Shown here piece by piece: positions 1 to 8,725 of a DNA stretch of 33,329 bases. Under the pieces are notes generated by a model. It worked only from the letters and a program-made list of their open reading frames with translations, was not told the origin of the DNA and did no database searches. The number at the start of each line of letters is the position of its first letter. Within the stretch, counting starts at the first letter, position 1. The DNA lies in NCBI GenBank assembly GCA_946530355.1, contig CAMNAB010000015.1, positions 1 through 33,329 of the forward strand, given 5' to 3'. The stretch is from Firm-04 sp003446315 (GTDB lineage: Bacteria > Bacillota > Clostridia > Oscillospirales > Ruminococcaceae). The position numbers and the translations under genes were made by a program.

Positions 1-2
1 GA

Positions 3-86
3 TGCCGGTGGCGGGGGTCGAACCCGCACGGTGTTGCCACCACGAGATTTTGAGTCTCGCACGTCTGCCAATTCCATCACACCGGC
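3..86 (-). tRNA. tRNA-Leu (anticodon CAA)
   Basis: Read on the minus strand, GCCGGTG at the 5' end pairs with CACCGGC at the 3' end to form a seven-base acceptor stem, followed by discriminator A. The anticodon stem CGAGA/TCTCG holds the loop CTCAAAA, giving anticodon CAA at positions 50-52, which decodes UUG. A long variable arm (class II tRNA) and a T-arm with GGTTCGACCCC complete the cloverleaf. The 3' CCA is not encoded and would be added after transcription. A sigma-A promoter lies directly upstream, so the gene has its own start. Confidence 0.96.
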
Positions 87-100
87 GAAATCACTTATAT

Positions 101-129
101 ATTATAGCATATTTCCGCTGTTTTGTCAA
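101..129 (-). promoter_or_regulatory. sigma-A promoter of tRNA-Leu
   Basis: On the minus strand, TTGACA (124-129) and TATAAT (101-106) are separated by exactly 17 bases, and the spacer ends in TGC, giving an extended -10. Initiation is expected about seven bases downstream, a few bases before the mature tRNA 5' end at 86. Confidence 0.9.
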
Positions 130-181
130 TCCCTATTGCAAAGAAAATTTCGTATATACGGGAAACAGAGCACAATGCACG

Positions 182-204
182 CGGGGGAGACAGCCGTTCC
201 CCCG
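182..204 (-). terminator. weak terminator-like hairpin after the U32 gene
   Basis: CGGGGGA (182-188) and TCCCCCG (198-204) form a GC-rich seven-base stem with a nine-base loop, starting 12 bases beyond the stop codon of the U32 gene. There is no clear T-run after it on the minus strand, so termination here would be weak or factor-assisted. Confidence 0.35.
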
Positions 205-216
205 GCGCATGATGCA

Positions 217-2295
217 TCATCCATTCCCGACCAGTTTCAAACCGCGGGTAAAGGAAGCGGGCGCACCGGATTGTTTTCCGCGCAAATACGCATCCAGCAC
301 ATTGGCAGTCTGTTCCGGCGATTCATCGGTCAGATAGAGCAGCGAAAAAGCGTATTTTTGATACATTTCCGGCTTATCCGCCTGCCAGACGGGAACGGCG
401 TTAAACAGTTCCGCATAGTCTGGTTTGTCCGTGATGCGCGTACAGTCGGTATAGACAGCAGCACCTTTCCGGTCAATGAGCTGATGCCGGCAGTTACGGC
501 ACCCGACCTGCGCCTGCACAGGGCAATTCCGGGTCAGCATCAGCGGCAGTCTGCCGTAGGCAAAATTTCCAAGCGGGAGCATCTGCGCCGGAATATTGGG
601 TGTTTCGGGGGCACAGAGCGCATCACAAAGCCCATCCGTCTGCAAAACGGCAGCCGCAAAGCGATTAGCCGCATGCAAACCGATCGTTCCATGCAAAACA
701 AATCCCAATTCCGTTCCGAGCTGCACATCTGCGGGATGTGAACAGGCAAGATTGGAAAATCCTTGCATTTTCGCACTTTTCAGCATATTCACAACGATTG
801 TTTCATCGCAATAGAACCGCGGCGGCACCAGCATACATTTCTCTATTGGGACGGGCTGGCAGGAATGGAGATAAGCGTCAGCGAGATGCAGCGGCAGCAG
901 CAAAAAAGAGAGCTTCTGCACAAACGGCTGCACCTGCTGCAACTGCTCCAGCCTGCGGATTTGCAGCCAAAACGCATGTTGTCCGGTATGGTTCCGAACA
1001 ACGGGCAGATCCGGTACATCGCCCAAAGCATGGACAGTCTGGAATTTTCGGATCCTGCACTGATCCATCTGCGCACAGGCAGCACGCCGCATCGCATTCA
1101 ATTCCGAGGCAGGGAGCATGATGCCCTCAGCGAGTTCTGCGGTGACAGCACCGGCGCGATAGATGGTATCGCCGAGTTTTTCGAATTGTTTTTGCAGAGT
1201 CGCACAGTCAGTGGGACGATTCCGGGCGATTTGGGGACAAGCGCCGGTCACCGTGACCTGACATCCCGCATCATCGGTGACGGTCAGCGCAGCGGGCTTC
1301 CCTTCCCGCAGGACATAATGTGCATGCAGATCCGCACATTTTCGAGGTTTTTGATAGCGTTCCCGCAATTGCTGCAAAACGGTTTGCGCGGCGGTGACAT
1401 CTTCCTTGCTGCGTGTCCCGAACATATTTTTCCGCTGATTGATGAAATAGCCGTCCGTAAAACCGCTGCGTGAAAAAACGGCACGCAATTCGGCAAGATC
1501 GGGTTGTTCGCCGTTCAGCGCCCGCCGACAGGCACTCACGGCGGCGGCAACATATTCCGGACGTTTCATCCGCCCCTCGATTTTGAGAGACTGCACACCG
1601 ATCCCGGTAAGCTCGCCGAGATGCGCCACCAAAGACATATCCTTCAAAGAGAGCGCACAATATTGCGGATCATGCAGATCGGCAGTAAACGGGAGTCTGC
1701 ACGGCTGGGCGCAGCAGCCGCGATTCGCGCTTCTGCCGCCCATTGCAGCGGACATCCAGCACTGACCGGAAACGGACATACAATGTGCGCCGTGAACAAA
1801 GGCTTCCACCTCGATCCCGCAGCGTTCTGCTTCCTCGCAGACGGCGCGGAGCTGTTCTTTTGAGAGTTCTCTTGCAGCGACAATGCGGCAAAAGCCTGCC
1901 TGCTTCGCAAAGCGAACGCCGGCAGGCGAATGGATCGTCATTTGCGTAGAGGCATGCAGACGGAGTGTCGGCAGCCTTTTTTTCATATAGGCAGCCGCGC
2001 CGAGATCCTGCACAATACAGCCGTCTGCACCGATGGCAGCGGCGGTTTCGAGCAAGGCATCGAGCGCAGCAAACTCACGGTCAAACAGGAGTGTATTGAC
2101 CGCAAGATAGAGCTTCACGTTATAGAGGTGGCAGTAATCGGCAGCTTCAGCGAGTGCCGCATCGCTGAAATTCTCAGCATTTGCGCGGGCAGAAAAGCGT
2201 TCTGCGCCGGCATAGACGGCATCGGCACCGCAGCGGACGGCAGCCTTCAGCGACTCCATGCTGCCGGCAGGAGCGAGCAATTCAGCGTGCATCAT
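217..2295 (-). CDS. peptidase U32 family protein with DUF3656-type C-terminus (probable RNA hydroxylation enzyme)
   Basis: The product is 692 residues. Residues 1-200 are a U32 TIM-barrel-like domain beginning with ELLAPAGSMESLKAAV. The family signature EAFVHGAHCMSVSGQCWMS lies near residues 164-182 and is followed by RGCCAQPCRLPF, a cysteine-rich region expected to hold an iron-sulphur cluster. The LPASELNAMRR segment and the long C-terminal part match the two-domain (U32 plus DUF3656) architecture of RlhA, which hydroxylates C2501 of 23S rRNA in E. coli; the related TrhP proteins modify tRNA uridine 34. Which RNA this one modifies cannot be told from sequence. It is the last gene of the murC-lexA-zapA operon and its ATG overlaps the zapA stop by four bases (ATGA), so translation is probably coupled. 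The second ATG (2292) is equally possible as the start. Confidence 0.9.
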   Translation of the reverse strand: MMHAELLAPAGSMESLKAAVRCGADAVYAGAERFSARANAENFSDAALAEAADYCHLYNVKLYLAVNTLLFDREFAALDALLETAAAIGADGCIVQDLGAAAYMKKRLPTLRLHASTQMTIHSPAGVRFAKQAGFCRIVAARELSKEQLRAVCEEAERCGIEVEAFVHGAHCMSVSGQCWMSAAMGGRSANRGCCAQPCRLPFTADLHDPQYCALSLKDMSLVAHLGELTGIGVQSLKIEGRMKRPEYVAAAVSACRRALNGEQPDLAELRAVFSRSGFTDGYFINQRKNMFGTRSKEDVTAAQTVLQQLRERYQKPRKCADLHAHYVLREGKPAALTVTDDAGCQVTVTGACPQIARNRPTDCATLQKQFEKLGDTIYRAGAVTAELAEGIMLPASELNAMRRAACAQMDQCRIRKFQTVHALGDVPDLPVVRNHTGQHAFWLQIRRLEQLQQVQPFVQKLSFLLLPLHLADAYLHSCQPVPIEKCMLVPPRFYCDETIVVNMLKSAKMQGFSNLACSHPADVQLGTELGFVLHGTIGLHAANRFAAAVLQTDGLCDALCAPETPNIPAQMLPLGNFAYGRLPLMLTRNCPVQAQVGCRNCRHQLIDRKGAAVYTDCTRITDKPDYAELFNAVPVWQADKPEMYQKYAFSLLYLTDESPEQTANVLDAYLRGKQSGAPASFTRGLKLVGNG

Positions 2296-2777
2296 GCCTC
2301 ATCAGATTCTGTCAAAGGGAGCTGTTGGGTATCATCGTGCGCAGGGGCAGCGGCATCCGCGTCTGTATGTTCAGGCGCACTCTGCTTTTGTTTTTTCTGG
2401 GGCGCATCGGTCTGGATGCTGTCCTTGAGTGATTTGAGTTTATTGATATTTTCAAGCTGTTCGATTTTTGCTTTGAGGACATCAATTTCGCGGAGTGCGG
2501 CATCCCGTTCCAGCCGTGCTTTACCGGCTTCATCGACATACTCTTTCACCTGCGAACGAATGACTTCGACAGAATTATTGGCTTTTGTCAGCTCATCCAT
2601 GGTAGAGAGTGCGACCATCATCACAGCAGAATGCGCAGAAACGCGGGGATTATTCTCAGTAATATCGGAGATCCGTTTCTCCAGATTTTTGGCAAGCTGA
2701 TAGACATAGCTGGGCGCATCTTCTGTTTGCAGGATATATTCCTTACCGCAAAGCACAACCTTCACTCGATTTATCAT
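2292..2777 (-). CDS. zapA: cell division protein ZapA
   Basis: ZapA binds FtsZ at midcell and promotes bundling of Z-ring filaments. The N-terminus (NRVKVVLCGKEYILQTEDAPSYVYQLAKNLEKRI) is the typical ZapA globular head, followed by SAHSAVMMVALSTMDEL and a long charged coiled coil from about residue 70 to 120. At 161 residues it is longer than the usual 80-110 because of a low-complexity, Lys/Gln then Asp/Ala-rich tail. It follows lexA by 22 bases, with AAGGAAG upstream of the ATG, and overlaps the next gene by four bases. Its place in a transcription unit with murC and lexA links Z-ring assembly with wall synthesis and the DNA-damage regulator. Confidence 0.9.
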   Translation of the reverse strand: MINRVKVVLCGKEYILQTEDAPSYVYQLAKNLEKRISDITENNPRVSAHSAVMMVALSTMDELTKANNSVEVIRSQVKEYVDEAGKARLERDAALREIDVLKAKIEQLENINKLKSLKDSIQTDAPQKKQKQSAPEHTDADAAAPAHDDTQQLPLTESDEA

Positions 2778-2799
2778 GATTTCTGTTCTTCCTTTCCCT

Positions 2800-3387
2800 T
2801 TATTGATCCATATACCGGATCAGTGCAACAACCTTACCCAGAACGGCAGCCTCATCGGTATAGATCGGCTCCATGGTATCATTTTCGGGCTGAAGCCGAT
2901 AACCGCCGTTTTCCTTATAGAATCTTTTGACCGTTGCTTCATCGTCATTGACAAGCACAACAGCGATCTCGCCGTTTCTGACTGTTTCGCACTGTTCGAC
3001 GATGACGATATCGCCGTCCATGATTCCGGCATTTATCATACTTTCGCCGCGGATCTTCAATGCAAACAGATTGCCTGTATAGTGTCTGTCCGGCACATAG
3101 CTCAAATAGTTCTCAATGTTTTCGATGGCAGTGATCGGCTGACCGGCTGTCACCGTACCGACCAGCGGCACATTGACGGCGCTGGAACCGTGCAGCCGGA
3201 TGGCACGGTTCTGCTTATCCATTTTATCCAGAAGCCCTTCTTCCACCAGCAGATTGATATACCGGTGCACCGTAGATGTCGAACGAATGTCCAATGCAAA
3301 ACAGATTTCCCGCACAGTCGGGGCATAGCCGTCGTCAATGCGTTCGCGGATATAGCGATAGATCGCCTGAGCTTTTTCATTCAGCAT
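2800..3387 (-). CDS. lexA: LexA repressor (SOS regulator, self-cleaving)
   Basis: This is the repressor of the SOS regulon. Residues 1-65 form the winged helix-turn-helix (YAPTVREICFALDIRSTSTVHRYINLL) and the rest is the S24 autoprotease. The cleavage site is Ala81-Gly82 in VTAGQP, the catalytic serine is Ser116 in GESM, and the lysine is Lys154 in ATVKRF. I chose the ATG at 3387 because GGAGGA stands eight bases ahead of it and the protein then begins MLNEKAQAIYRYI, giving the usual family length of 195 residues. An upstream in-frame ATG at 3462 lies inside murC and would add 25 residues unlike LexA. The gene starts 16 bases after the murC stop and precedes zapA. I found no convincing GAAC-N4-GTTC box next to the operon start. 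Confidence 0.95.
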   Translation of the reverse strand: MLNEKAQAIYRYIRERIDDGYAPTVREICFALDIRSTSTVHRYINLLVEEGLLDKMDKQNRAIRLHGSSAVNVPLVGTVTAGQPITAIENIENYLSYVPDRHYTGNLFALKIRGESMINAGIMDGDIVIVEQCETVRNGEIAVVLVNDDEATVKRFYKENGGYRLQPENDTMEPIYTDEAAVLGKVVALIRYMDQ

Positions 3388-3403
3388 CACAGATTCCTCC
3401 GTA

Positions 3404-4828
3404 TCATGTTGCGGTTTTCGCACGCAGCGTATCCGCAATTTGTTTCGAGAGTTTATTGACATCGCCGCAGCCGAGTGTAATAATCAGGTCACCGTCGGCA
3501 GCGATCTCACAAACCGCCTTGCATACGTCGTCAAAGTTCTGATATTTGCGTGTATTATTTTCTTTTTCGGATTCATCCTGCGGGAACCAGATACAACCCG
3601 GGATTTTCTCCGCAAGCATGCGTGTATAGATGCCGCGTGTATTCTCCTCTCTGCCGCCCATGATATCGGTGAGTGCAACGATATCGGCGATTTTGAGTGC
3701 ATCGGCAAAATCGTCAAGCAGCCGTTCGGTACGGGAATAGGTAAACGGCTGATGGACAGCGATCACGCGGCGATAGGGCATCGCCTTGGCAGCCTTGAGG
3801 GTAGCAGCGATCTCCGCGGGATGATGACCGTAGTCATCTGCAACGGTAATGCCGCCGCATTTTGCATGGACATCGAAGCGGCGTTTTGCGCCGTGGAAAG
3901 CGAGCAGTCCTTCCTGACACTGTGCAAAATTCAGTCCCACGAGATGTGCCGAAGCAATGGCAGCGAGGGCATTGAGCACATTGTGCTGACCCGGCACGAG
4001 CAATGTCGCGGTTCCGAGCAATTCTCCGTTATGATAAACGGAAAACGTGGTTGTCTGTTCGGGCGTATGGGTAATATCAGCCGCACGCCATTCGCATTCC
4101 GGTGCCGTACCGAACCGGAGCATTTCTTTATCGGTGATCGCAGCAACGGCATCTATGCTGTTTGCATCATCGCCGTTATAGAGCACATATTTACTGGATT
4201 TCCGGGCAAACTTTGTAAAGGAAGCCTTGAGGTTATCCAGCGTCTTGAAGTATTCCATATGGTCTTCGTCGATATTGAGAATGACCGCAATATCCGGCGA
4301 AAGGTGCAGGAATGTATCGACATATTCGCACGCCTCGCAGACGAACACATCGCTGCTTCCGGCTCTGCCGCTTCCGCCGATGGCGGGGAGCTTTCCGCCG
4401 ATGACCGCCGAGAGGTCAATGCCGGCAGTAAAGAGGATCTGTGCGAGCATGGAAGAAGTAGTCGTTTTGCCGTGTGTACCGGCAATGCAAACCGCATTCT
4501 GATACCATTCCGAGACAAGCCCGAGCAATTCGCTGCGCTCCATCATATCCACGCCGGCAGCTTCCGCCGCAGCACGTTCCGGGTTGGTTTTTGCGATCGC
4601 CGCGGAATACACCACAAGATCGGCATCGCCGATATTCTCCGCCCGCTGACCGAGCTGCACCGGGATCCCCATTGCACGGACGGCAGCCAGCGTATCGGTT
4701 TCATTGTTGTCCGAACCGGTCAGATAATAGCCCTTGCTGTGCAGGACTTGTGCCAGCGGATACATGCCGCTTCCGCCGATTCCGATCATATGAATATGTT
4801 TTTTTCCTTCTAATCTGGATTTTATCAT
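3404..4828 (-). CDS. murC: UDP-N-acetylmuramate--L-alanine ligase MurC
   Basis: MurC is a cytoplasmic peptidoglycan enzyme that adds L-alanine to UDP-N-acetylmuramic acid using ATP. The N-terminal Rossmann motif is GIGGSGM (residues 16-22), the ATP-binding loop is GTHGKTTT (117-124), and DDYGHHPAEIAATLKA is the C-terminal MurC signature. The start at 4828 (474 residues) is preferred: the protein then begins MIKSRLEGKKHIHMIGIGG and an AAAGGG ribosome site precedes it. The in-frame ATG at 4864 would add 12 unrelated residues. It heads the operon murC-lexA-zapA-U32. Its promoter is not obvious in the 261 bases shared with divergent spoVG. Confidence 0.96.
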   Translation of the reverse strand: MIKSRLEGKKHIHMIGIGGSGMYPLAQVLHSKGYYLTGSDNNETDTLAAVRAMGIPVQLGQRAENIGDADLVVYSAAIAKTNPERAAAEAAGVDMMERSELLGLVSEWYQNAVCIAGTHGKTTTSSMLAQILFTAGIDLSAVIGGKLPAIGGSGRAGSSDVFVCEACEYVDTFLHLSPDIAVILNIDEDHMEYFKTLDNLKASFTKFARKSSKYVLYNGDDANSIDAVAAITDKEMLRFGTAPECEWRAADITHTPEQTTTFSVYHNGELLGTATLLVPGQHNVLNALAAIASAHLVGLNFAQCQEGLLAFHGAKRRFDVHAKCGGITVADDYGHHPAEIAATLKAAKAMPYRRVIAVHQPFTYSRTERLLDDFADALKIADIVALTDIMGGREENTRGIYTRMLAEKIPGCIWFPQDESEKENNTRKYQNFDDVCKAVCEIAADGDLIITLGCGDVNKLSKQIADTLRAKTAT

Positions 4829-4980
4829 ATAAATGCCCTTTCTGTCAGATCCAGCCTTTCGCACACATCCGGCAATACTTAACTAATGTATAACCGCACG
4901 GAATTAGCGCATTCCATGAAGTTTTATGCACGAAAAATGGTATATTGACATAAAATATTCACAAAACCAACACAATTGCA

Positions 4981-4989
4981 TGCTATGAT
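4981..4989 (+). promoter_or_regulatory. probable extended -10 promoter of spoVG
   Basis: TGCTATGAT (4981-4989) fits an extended -10 element about 100 bases before the spoVG start. The -35 position (around 4961-4966, acaaaa) is poor. A perfect TTGACA at 4945-4950 is too far away (33-base gap) to pair with it. I did not find a recognisable sigma-H promoter, which drives spoVG in Bacillus subtilis. Confidence 0.4.
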
Positions 4990-5089
4990 AAGCACATACA
5001 GGCGCAGGTTTTGTATGTTGCCATCGAATCCGGCAGTCCGACGGACTGTGCCCGTATTGACACACATTACCGGAAGGAAGGTACCACTT

Positions 5090-5434
5090 ATGGAAATTAC
5101 AGATCTTAAGATTCGCAAAATGATGGCAGACGGCAGGCTGCGCGCGATCGTATCCATCACACTGGATCAGATGCTTGCTGTTCACGACATCAAAGTCGTA
5201 CAAGGAGAAACGCGCCTCTTTGTTGCAATGCCGAGCCGCAAGGATGAAGGCGGCATTTTCCGTGACATCGTGCATCCGATCTCCGCACAGGCAAGAGAGT
5301 ATCTGGAAAACCAGATCCTGAATGCTTATCAGGAGCAGCTTGCACTGATTCAGGCGGAAGCAGAGATGGAAACCGCAGCGGAGCCGGCAGCACCGGCAGA
5401 AGCACCTGCGGAAGCGCCTGCTGCTGAAGCATAA
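5090..5434 (+). CDS. spoVG: SpoVG family regulator
   Basis: SpoVG is a small nucleic-acid-binding regulator of sporulation, septation and, in non-sporulating Gram-positives, capsule and virulence genes. Residues 1-80 (MEITDLKIRKMMADGRLRAIVSITLDQMLAVHDIKVVQ and then AMPSRKDEGGIFRDIVHPIS) match the conserved SpoVG fold closely. The 114-residue length includes a tail of Ala-Pro-Glu repeats from about residue 95, as often seen in family members. The ATG at 5090 follows GGAAGGAAGG by eight bases; longer in-frame starts (4976) lie in untranslated leader. The gene is monocistronic and ends in an intrinsic terminator. Presence of spoVG alone does not prove that the organism sporulates. Confidence 0.95.
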   Translation: MEITDLKIRKMMADGRLRAIVSITLDQMLAVHDIKVVQGETRLFVAMPSRKDEGGIFRDIVHPISAQAREYLENQILNAYQEQLALIQAEAEMETAAEPAAPAEAPAEAPAAEA

Positions 5435-5461
5435 TACAGTCAACCGAACATTTTTCCGAGG

Positions 5462-5495
5462 CATCCGGCGTTTTATGAGCGCCGGATGTTTTTTT
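5462..5495 (+). terminator. intrinsic terminator of spoVG
   Basis: CATCCGGCG (5462-5470) pairs perfectly with CGCCGGATG (5480-5488) around a nine-base loop and is followed by seven T residues (5489-5495). It acts on the plus strand only; the minus strand has no T-run after the stem. Confidence 0.92.
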
Positions 5496-5500
5496 CGTTT

Positions 5501-6067
5501 TTACTGCTGTTCCTGCTGCAAGAGGAAGGCAGTTTTGAGCAAAGCGATCTGTGTTTTGGCATCCTGCACCTGATTCTGCATGACCATCTTCACGGCATCT
5601 GCAAGCGGCATCCGGACGACATCCAGAAATTCATCCGCATCCAGATCCTGCGTGTGGGTCAGCGTAATATTGCGTGCGAGATACATATAAATGACCTCTG
5701 CATCATAAGCGGGGGTCGGAAAGAGGGTGCCCAGCGGTTCAAGTTTTGCAGCAGAAGCGCCGACTTCCTCCATCAGTTCCCGTTCCGCGCAGACCAGCGG
5801 ATCCTCGCCGTATTCGAGTTTTCCGGCTGGAATCTCCAGCGTATCGGTATGATGGGGGTAGCGGAACTGCCGCACCATGAGCACCTCGCCCTGATCGGTC
5901 AGCGGGACGATGCAAGCCCCGCCGGGATGGTGCACGACCTCACGGAGCGCTTCCGAGCCGTTTTCGAGCAGGACTGTATCTTTTGTGATATGCAGGATCC
6001 TGCCGTCATAGACCGGCTCAGATGCGATTTGTTTTTCTTCCAGATGCTTTGCAGCTTCAAGTTTCAT
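5501..6067 (-). CDS. Nudix hydrolase, ADP-ribose pyrophosphatase type
   Basis: The 188-residue protein carries a full Nudix box at residues 82-104 (GKLEYGEDPLVCAERELMEE then VGA), with the glutamates that hold Mg2+. The upstream VRQFRYPHHTDTLEIPAGKLE and downstream PTPAYDAEVIYMYLA are typical of the NudF/YqkG subgroup, which splits ADP-ribose to AMP and ribose 5-phosphate. Substrate is inferred from subgroup, not proven. The ATG at 6067 is chosen because GAGGAAT precedes it and the protein then begins like its family (MKLEAAKHLEEKQIASEPVYDG); it overlaps the end of the yfhO-like gene by 11 bases, so the two are probably translationally coupled. Confidence 0.9.
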   Translation of the reverse strand: MKLEAAKHLEEKQIASEPVYDGRILHITKDTVLLENGSEALREVVHHPGGACIVPLTDQGEVLMVRQFRYPHHTDTLEIPAGKLEYGEDPLVCAERELMEEVGASAAKLEPLGTLFPTPAYDAEVIYMYLARNITLTHTQDLDADEFLDVVRMPLADAVKMVMQNQVQDAKTQIALLKTAFLLQQEQQ

Positions 6068-8615
6068 CGGATGATTCCTCAGCTTTCTGATCGGTTTGGA
6101 TCTTTTGATTTTTCTCAGCAGGCGGCAATTGTCTGCTGCCGAGATTTTTACAGGCGGCATAATTGAGATAAGCCAGATGCTCCGACATCATGCCGACGGA
6201 AGCATAATCATAGCAATATTTGCGTGCAGCGGTTTTGGGCAGCACATCTTTTTCGCGCACAGCCATCCAGATGAGATAGAGCACGAGTGCCGCCAGACCG
6301 CAAAGGGATGTGACCGCACCGCTGCGCAGACCGGGTGTTTCGTAGCGGAACACGATCTGATTATCGCCGGCTTCACAGCGCACCGCCATAAACCCGACAT
6401 TGACCTTTTCCACCGGCACCGCTTTCCCGTTGACCTCAGCAGACCAGCCGTCCTCATAGGGCACGCTGAAGAAGACCATTTTCGGCTGTTCCAGTGCAAT
6501 ATGGGCACGGAAGCCGTAGGAATCGTAAGAGAAGCTGTCGCAGGTTTGCGCAGCTCTCGCCTTGCAGTATTCCAAAAACTGCGCATCGTCCATGCCATAG
6601 CGTTCATTGCCGGGCATCGTGGTCAGGATATCGCTGTACTGTTCCATTTGCTCCGAAGACATTGCAAGCGCCTTGAGCATAAGTTTCTCGCGTGTCAGCG
6701 GGACAGTTTCCGCCAGTGCATCCTCATCAATGAAGTAATCATAGGCAAGACCCATCGGGATATAGGCTTCATTTTCATAGATATTGAACCCGTTTGCTTT
6801 TTCCTTGAAGCGGAAGCCGGGCATATCCTGCAACAAGCCGGTCTTTTCGGATGATTCCTCGCCTTCCTGCGGTGCTTTATCGCGGTCGAAGTAATAGCGG
6901 ACACTGAACAGATTGCGCAGCGGATAATGTTTCCGTTCCGGTCTGGAAGCGACATCGCGTGTAATGCCGAGCGCATCATAGAAATCCATGACAGAAGTCG
7001 GGACGATGCTGTGGAAGCAGCGCATATTGGAATAGCCCCAGATCATGGGATAATTGTCGTAGTCTTCTGAAATATCGACACGATAGAACTGATCGGCAGG
7101 GTCATCCAGCCGGATCTCATCCTTGCCTTTGATGGCAGTATTGACATACAAAGAGGGATTTGCGCCGAGTCCGATGCCGAAATAGAGCATGCCGAATCCG
7201 GCACACAGGCAGGAGAACACAGTCATCACAATGACGGTGCGATAGAATCCCCTGCCGCGTTTGCGCATGATAATGGCAGTCACGGCGAAATAGAGCATGA
7301 TGGCACAAAGAATGAGCATCAGCCAGAAATACCATGCATACCGTGCAAAATCGAACCAGACGATCTCGCCCTCATCGGTTTTGCGCGGGAACAGCGAGAT
7401 CACGCCGAACCCGATCAGGAACGCGCCGCAGGTAATCAGACCGCCGCGCCATTTGATTTTGGGATTATCGAGTGCATACGCCGTCATCATCGCCATAATG
7501 AGGATCGGCATATAGAACCAACGGGCATAATAAGAGCCGTTGAATGTATAGAACATGGAATTGAGAATGGGGATCATGGCACAAACGGTGCAGAGGGCAG
7601 TCAGTCTGGTTGCCCAGTGCTTCCGTTTCTGTGTCATAAAGGCGATCACACCCGCCATGGAGAACATGGGGAGATAGCCGCCGATGGAAGCCCATTTGCC
7701 GTAATCGGTACGGAACAGATTGGGGCGTGCAGGGGCATCCGGCAGCATAAAGAAGCTCTGGATGATATGCCAGATGCGGACGCGGTCGGAATAGGCGATC
7801 ATATCGTTTCCGTACAGTCTGGTACGGATGCGGTAGTTATCCATGATTGCAAACGCAGAGGGCAGCAGCATAAAGCATGCGAGCATCACGCCGATGACCG
7901 CTTCCAATGCGATGCTGAAAAACTTGCGCAGATCGGCATGGAAGTCCTTTGCGGTGCAGCGTATGATAAAATAGAGGATCACGAAGACCGCCTGACCGGT
8001 AAAGAAATAATAATTGAGGATCGCCATAAAAGCGACCGTAACCGCAAAGATGCCGCGCCTGTTTTCATTGACGCGCTGTTCCATTGCGATCAGGAGCAGC
8101 GGGAAAAACGCGGTCACATCCTGGAAATGATTGAAGAAGATGTTATAGAGCTGAAAACCGGAAAACGCATAGAGCAGGCCGCCGATCAGAGCAGCCTCTC
8201 TGCTGCGGACAAACCGCCGGATATAGGCATAGGCAGTCAGTGCCGCAAAGCCGTGTTTCAGCGCCAGCAGATAGGGGATCAGGTAGAGCGTCCATTCCTG
8301 CGGAAACGGGACGGTCAGCCAGAAGAAGGGGCTTCCCATCAGATAGAAGGAATAAGAGCCGAGGAAATTGGAGCCGAGATCGGTTTTCCAGTTCCACCCG
8401 AACGCCCCGCTGCGCACAGATTCATGTGCCAGATAATAAAACGGGAGCTGCTGCGAGTTAAAATCGCCGTAATATATGAAATAGCCGCCTGTAAAGAGCA
8501 TCACAGGCAGGATCATGACCAACAGGATACCGAATCCCAGCAGGAACACGCTTATATACGGTTCACGCCGTTCTGTCAGCGGGCGGCGCACAACCGTTTT
8601 CCGTTTGTTACCCAT
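6057..8615 (-). CDS. YfhO family polytopic membrane protein
   Basis: The 852-residue product has many hydrophobic helices in its first 500 residues (for example FLLGFGILLVMILPVMLF, AVFVILYFII, ALEAVIGVMLACFMLLP), then an outer domain, and a last helix near the C-terminus (AVTSLCGLAALVLYLIWMAV). The early YYGDFNSQQLPFYYLAHE and the late VFFSVPYEDGWSAEVNGKAVPVEKVNVGFMAV are hallmarks of YfhO proteins, GT-C-like enzymes implicated in adding sugars to lipoteichoic acid or other surface polymers in Firmicutes. The start at 8615 has AAAGGTG eight bases upstream and leaves a leader of about 35 bases from the promoter; the ATG at 8639 has no ribosome site and would lie almost at the transcript start. 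It overlaps the Nudix gene downstream. Confidence 0.88.
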   Translation of the reverse strand: MGNKRKTVVRRPLTERREPYISVFLLGFGILLVMILPVMLFTGGYFIYYGDFNSQQLPFYYLAHESVRSGAFGWNWKTDLGSNFLGSYSFYLMGSPFFWLTVPFPQEWTLYLIPYLLALKHGFAALTAYAYIRRFVRSREAALIGGLLYAFSGFQLYNIFFNHFQDVTAFFPLLLIAMEQRVNENRRGIFAVTVAFMAILNYYFFTGQAVFVILYFIIRCTAKDFHADLRKFFSIALEAVIGVMLACFMLLPSAFAIMDNYRIRTRLYGNDMIAYSDRVRIWHIIQSFFMLPDAPARPNLFRTDYGKWASIGGYLPMFSMAGVIAFMTQKRKHWATRLTALCTVCAMIPILNSMFYTFNGSYYARWFYMPILIMAMMTAYALDNPKIKWRGGLITCGAFLIGFGVISLFPRKTDEGEIVWFDFARYAWYFWLMLILCAIMLYFAVTAIIMRKRGRGFYRTVIVMTVFSCLCAGFGMLYFGIGLGANPSLYVNTAIKGKDEIRLDDPADQFYRVDISEDYDNYPMIWGYSNMRCFHSIVPTSVMDFYDALGITRDVASRPERKHYPLRNLFSVRYYFDRDKAPQEGEESSEKTGLLQDMPGFRFKEKANGFNIYENEAYIPMGLAYDYFIDEDALAETVPLTREKLMLKALAMSSEQMEQYSDILTTMPGNERYGMDDAQFLEYCKARAAQTCDSFSYDSYGFRAHIALEQPKMVFFSVPYEDGWSAEVNGKAVPVEKVNVGFMAVRCEAGDNQIVFRYETPGLRSGAVTSLCGLAALVLYLIWMAVREKDVLPKTAARKYCYDYASVGMMSEHLAYLNYAACKNLGSRQLPPAEKNQKIQTDQKAEESSDET

Positions 8616-8656
8616 TGTATCTACACCTTTTTTATCCATTATGAATGTATATTTCT

Positions 8657-8685
8657 ATTATAGCACAAAGACCTGCAAATGTAAA
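8657..8685 (-). promoter_or_regulatory. sigma-A promoter of the yfhO-like/Nudix pair
   Basis: On the minus strand TTTACA (8680-8685) and TATAAT (8657-8662) are 17 bases apart, and the spacer ends in TGTGC, an extended -10. The expected start near 8650 supports the downstream ATG at 8615 rather than 8639. Confidence 0.9.
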
Positions 8686-8725
8686 GTACATTTGTGCGAT
8701 TTCCGCAGTAAAAATCTGTCTGCGG

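Noticed and set aside
3440..4813. 457-codon plus-strand frame opposite murC
   Set aside because: murC is unmistakable on the minus strand; the opposite frame has no motif or start signal.
8703..8725. CCGCAG/CTGCGG hairpin just after tatD
   Set aside because: Only a six-base stem with an 11-base loop and no T-run on the minus strand, so not listed as a terminator.
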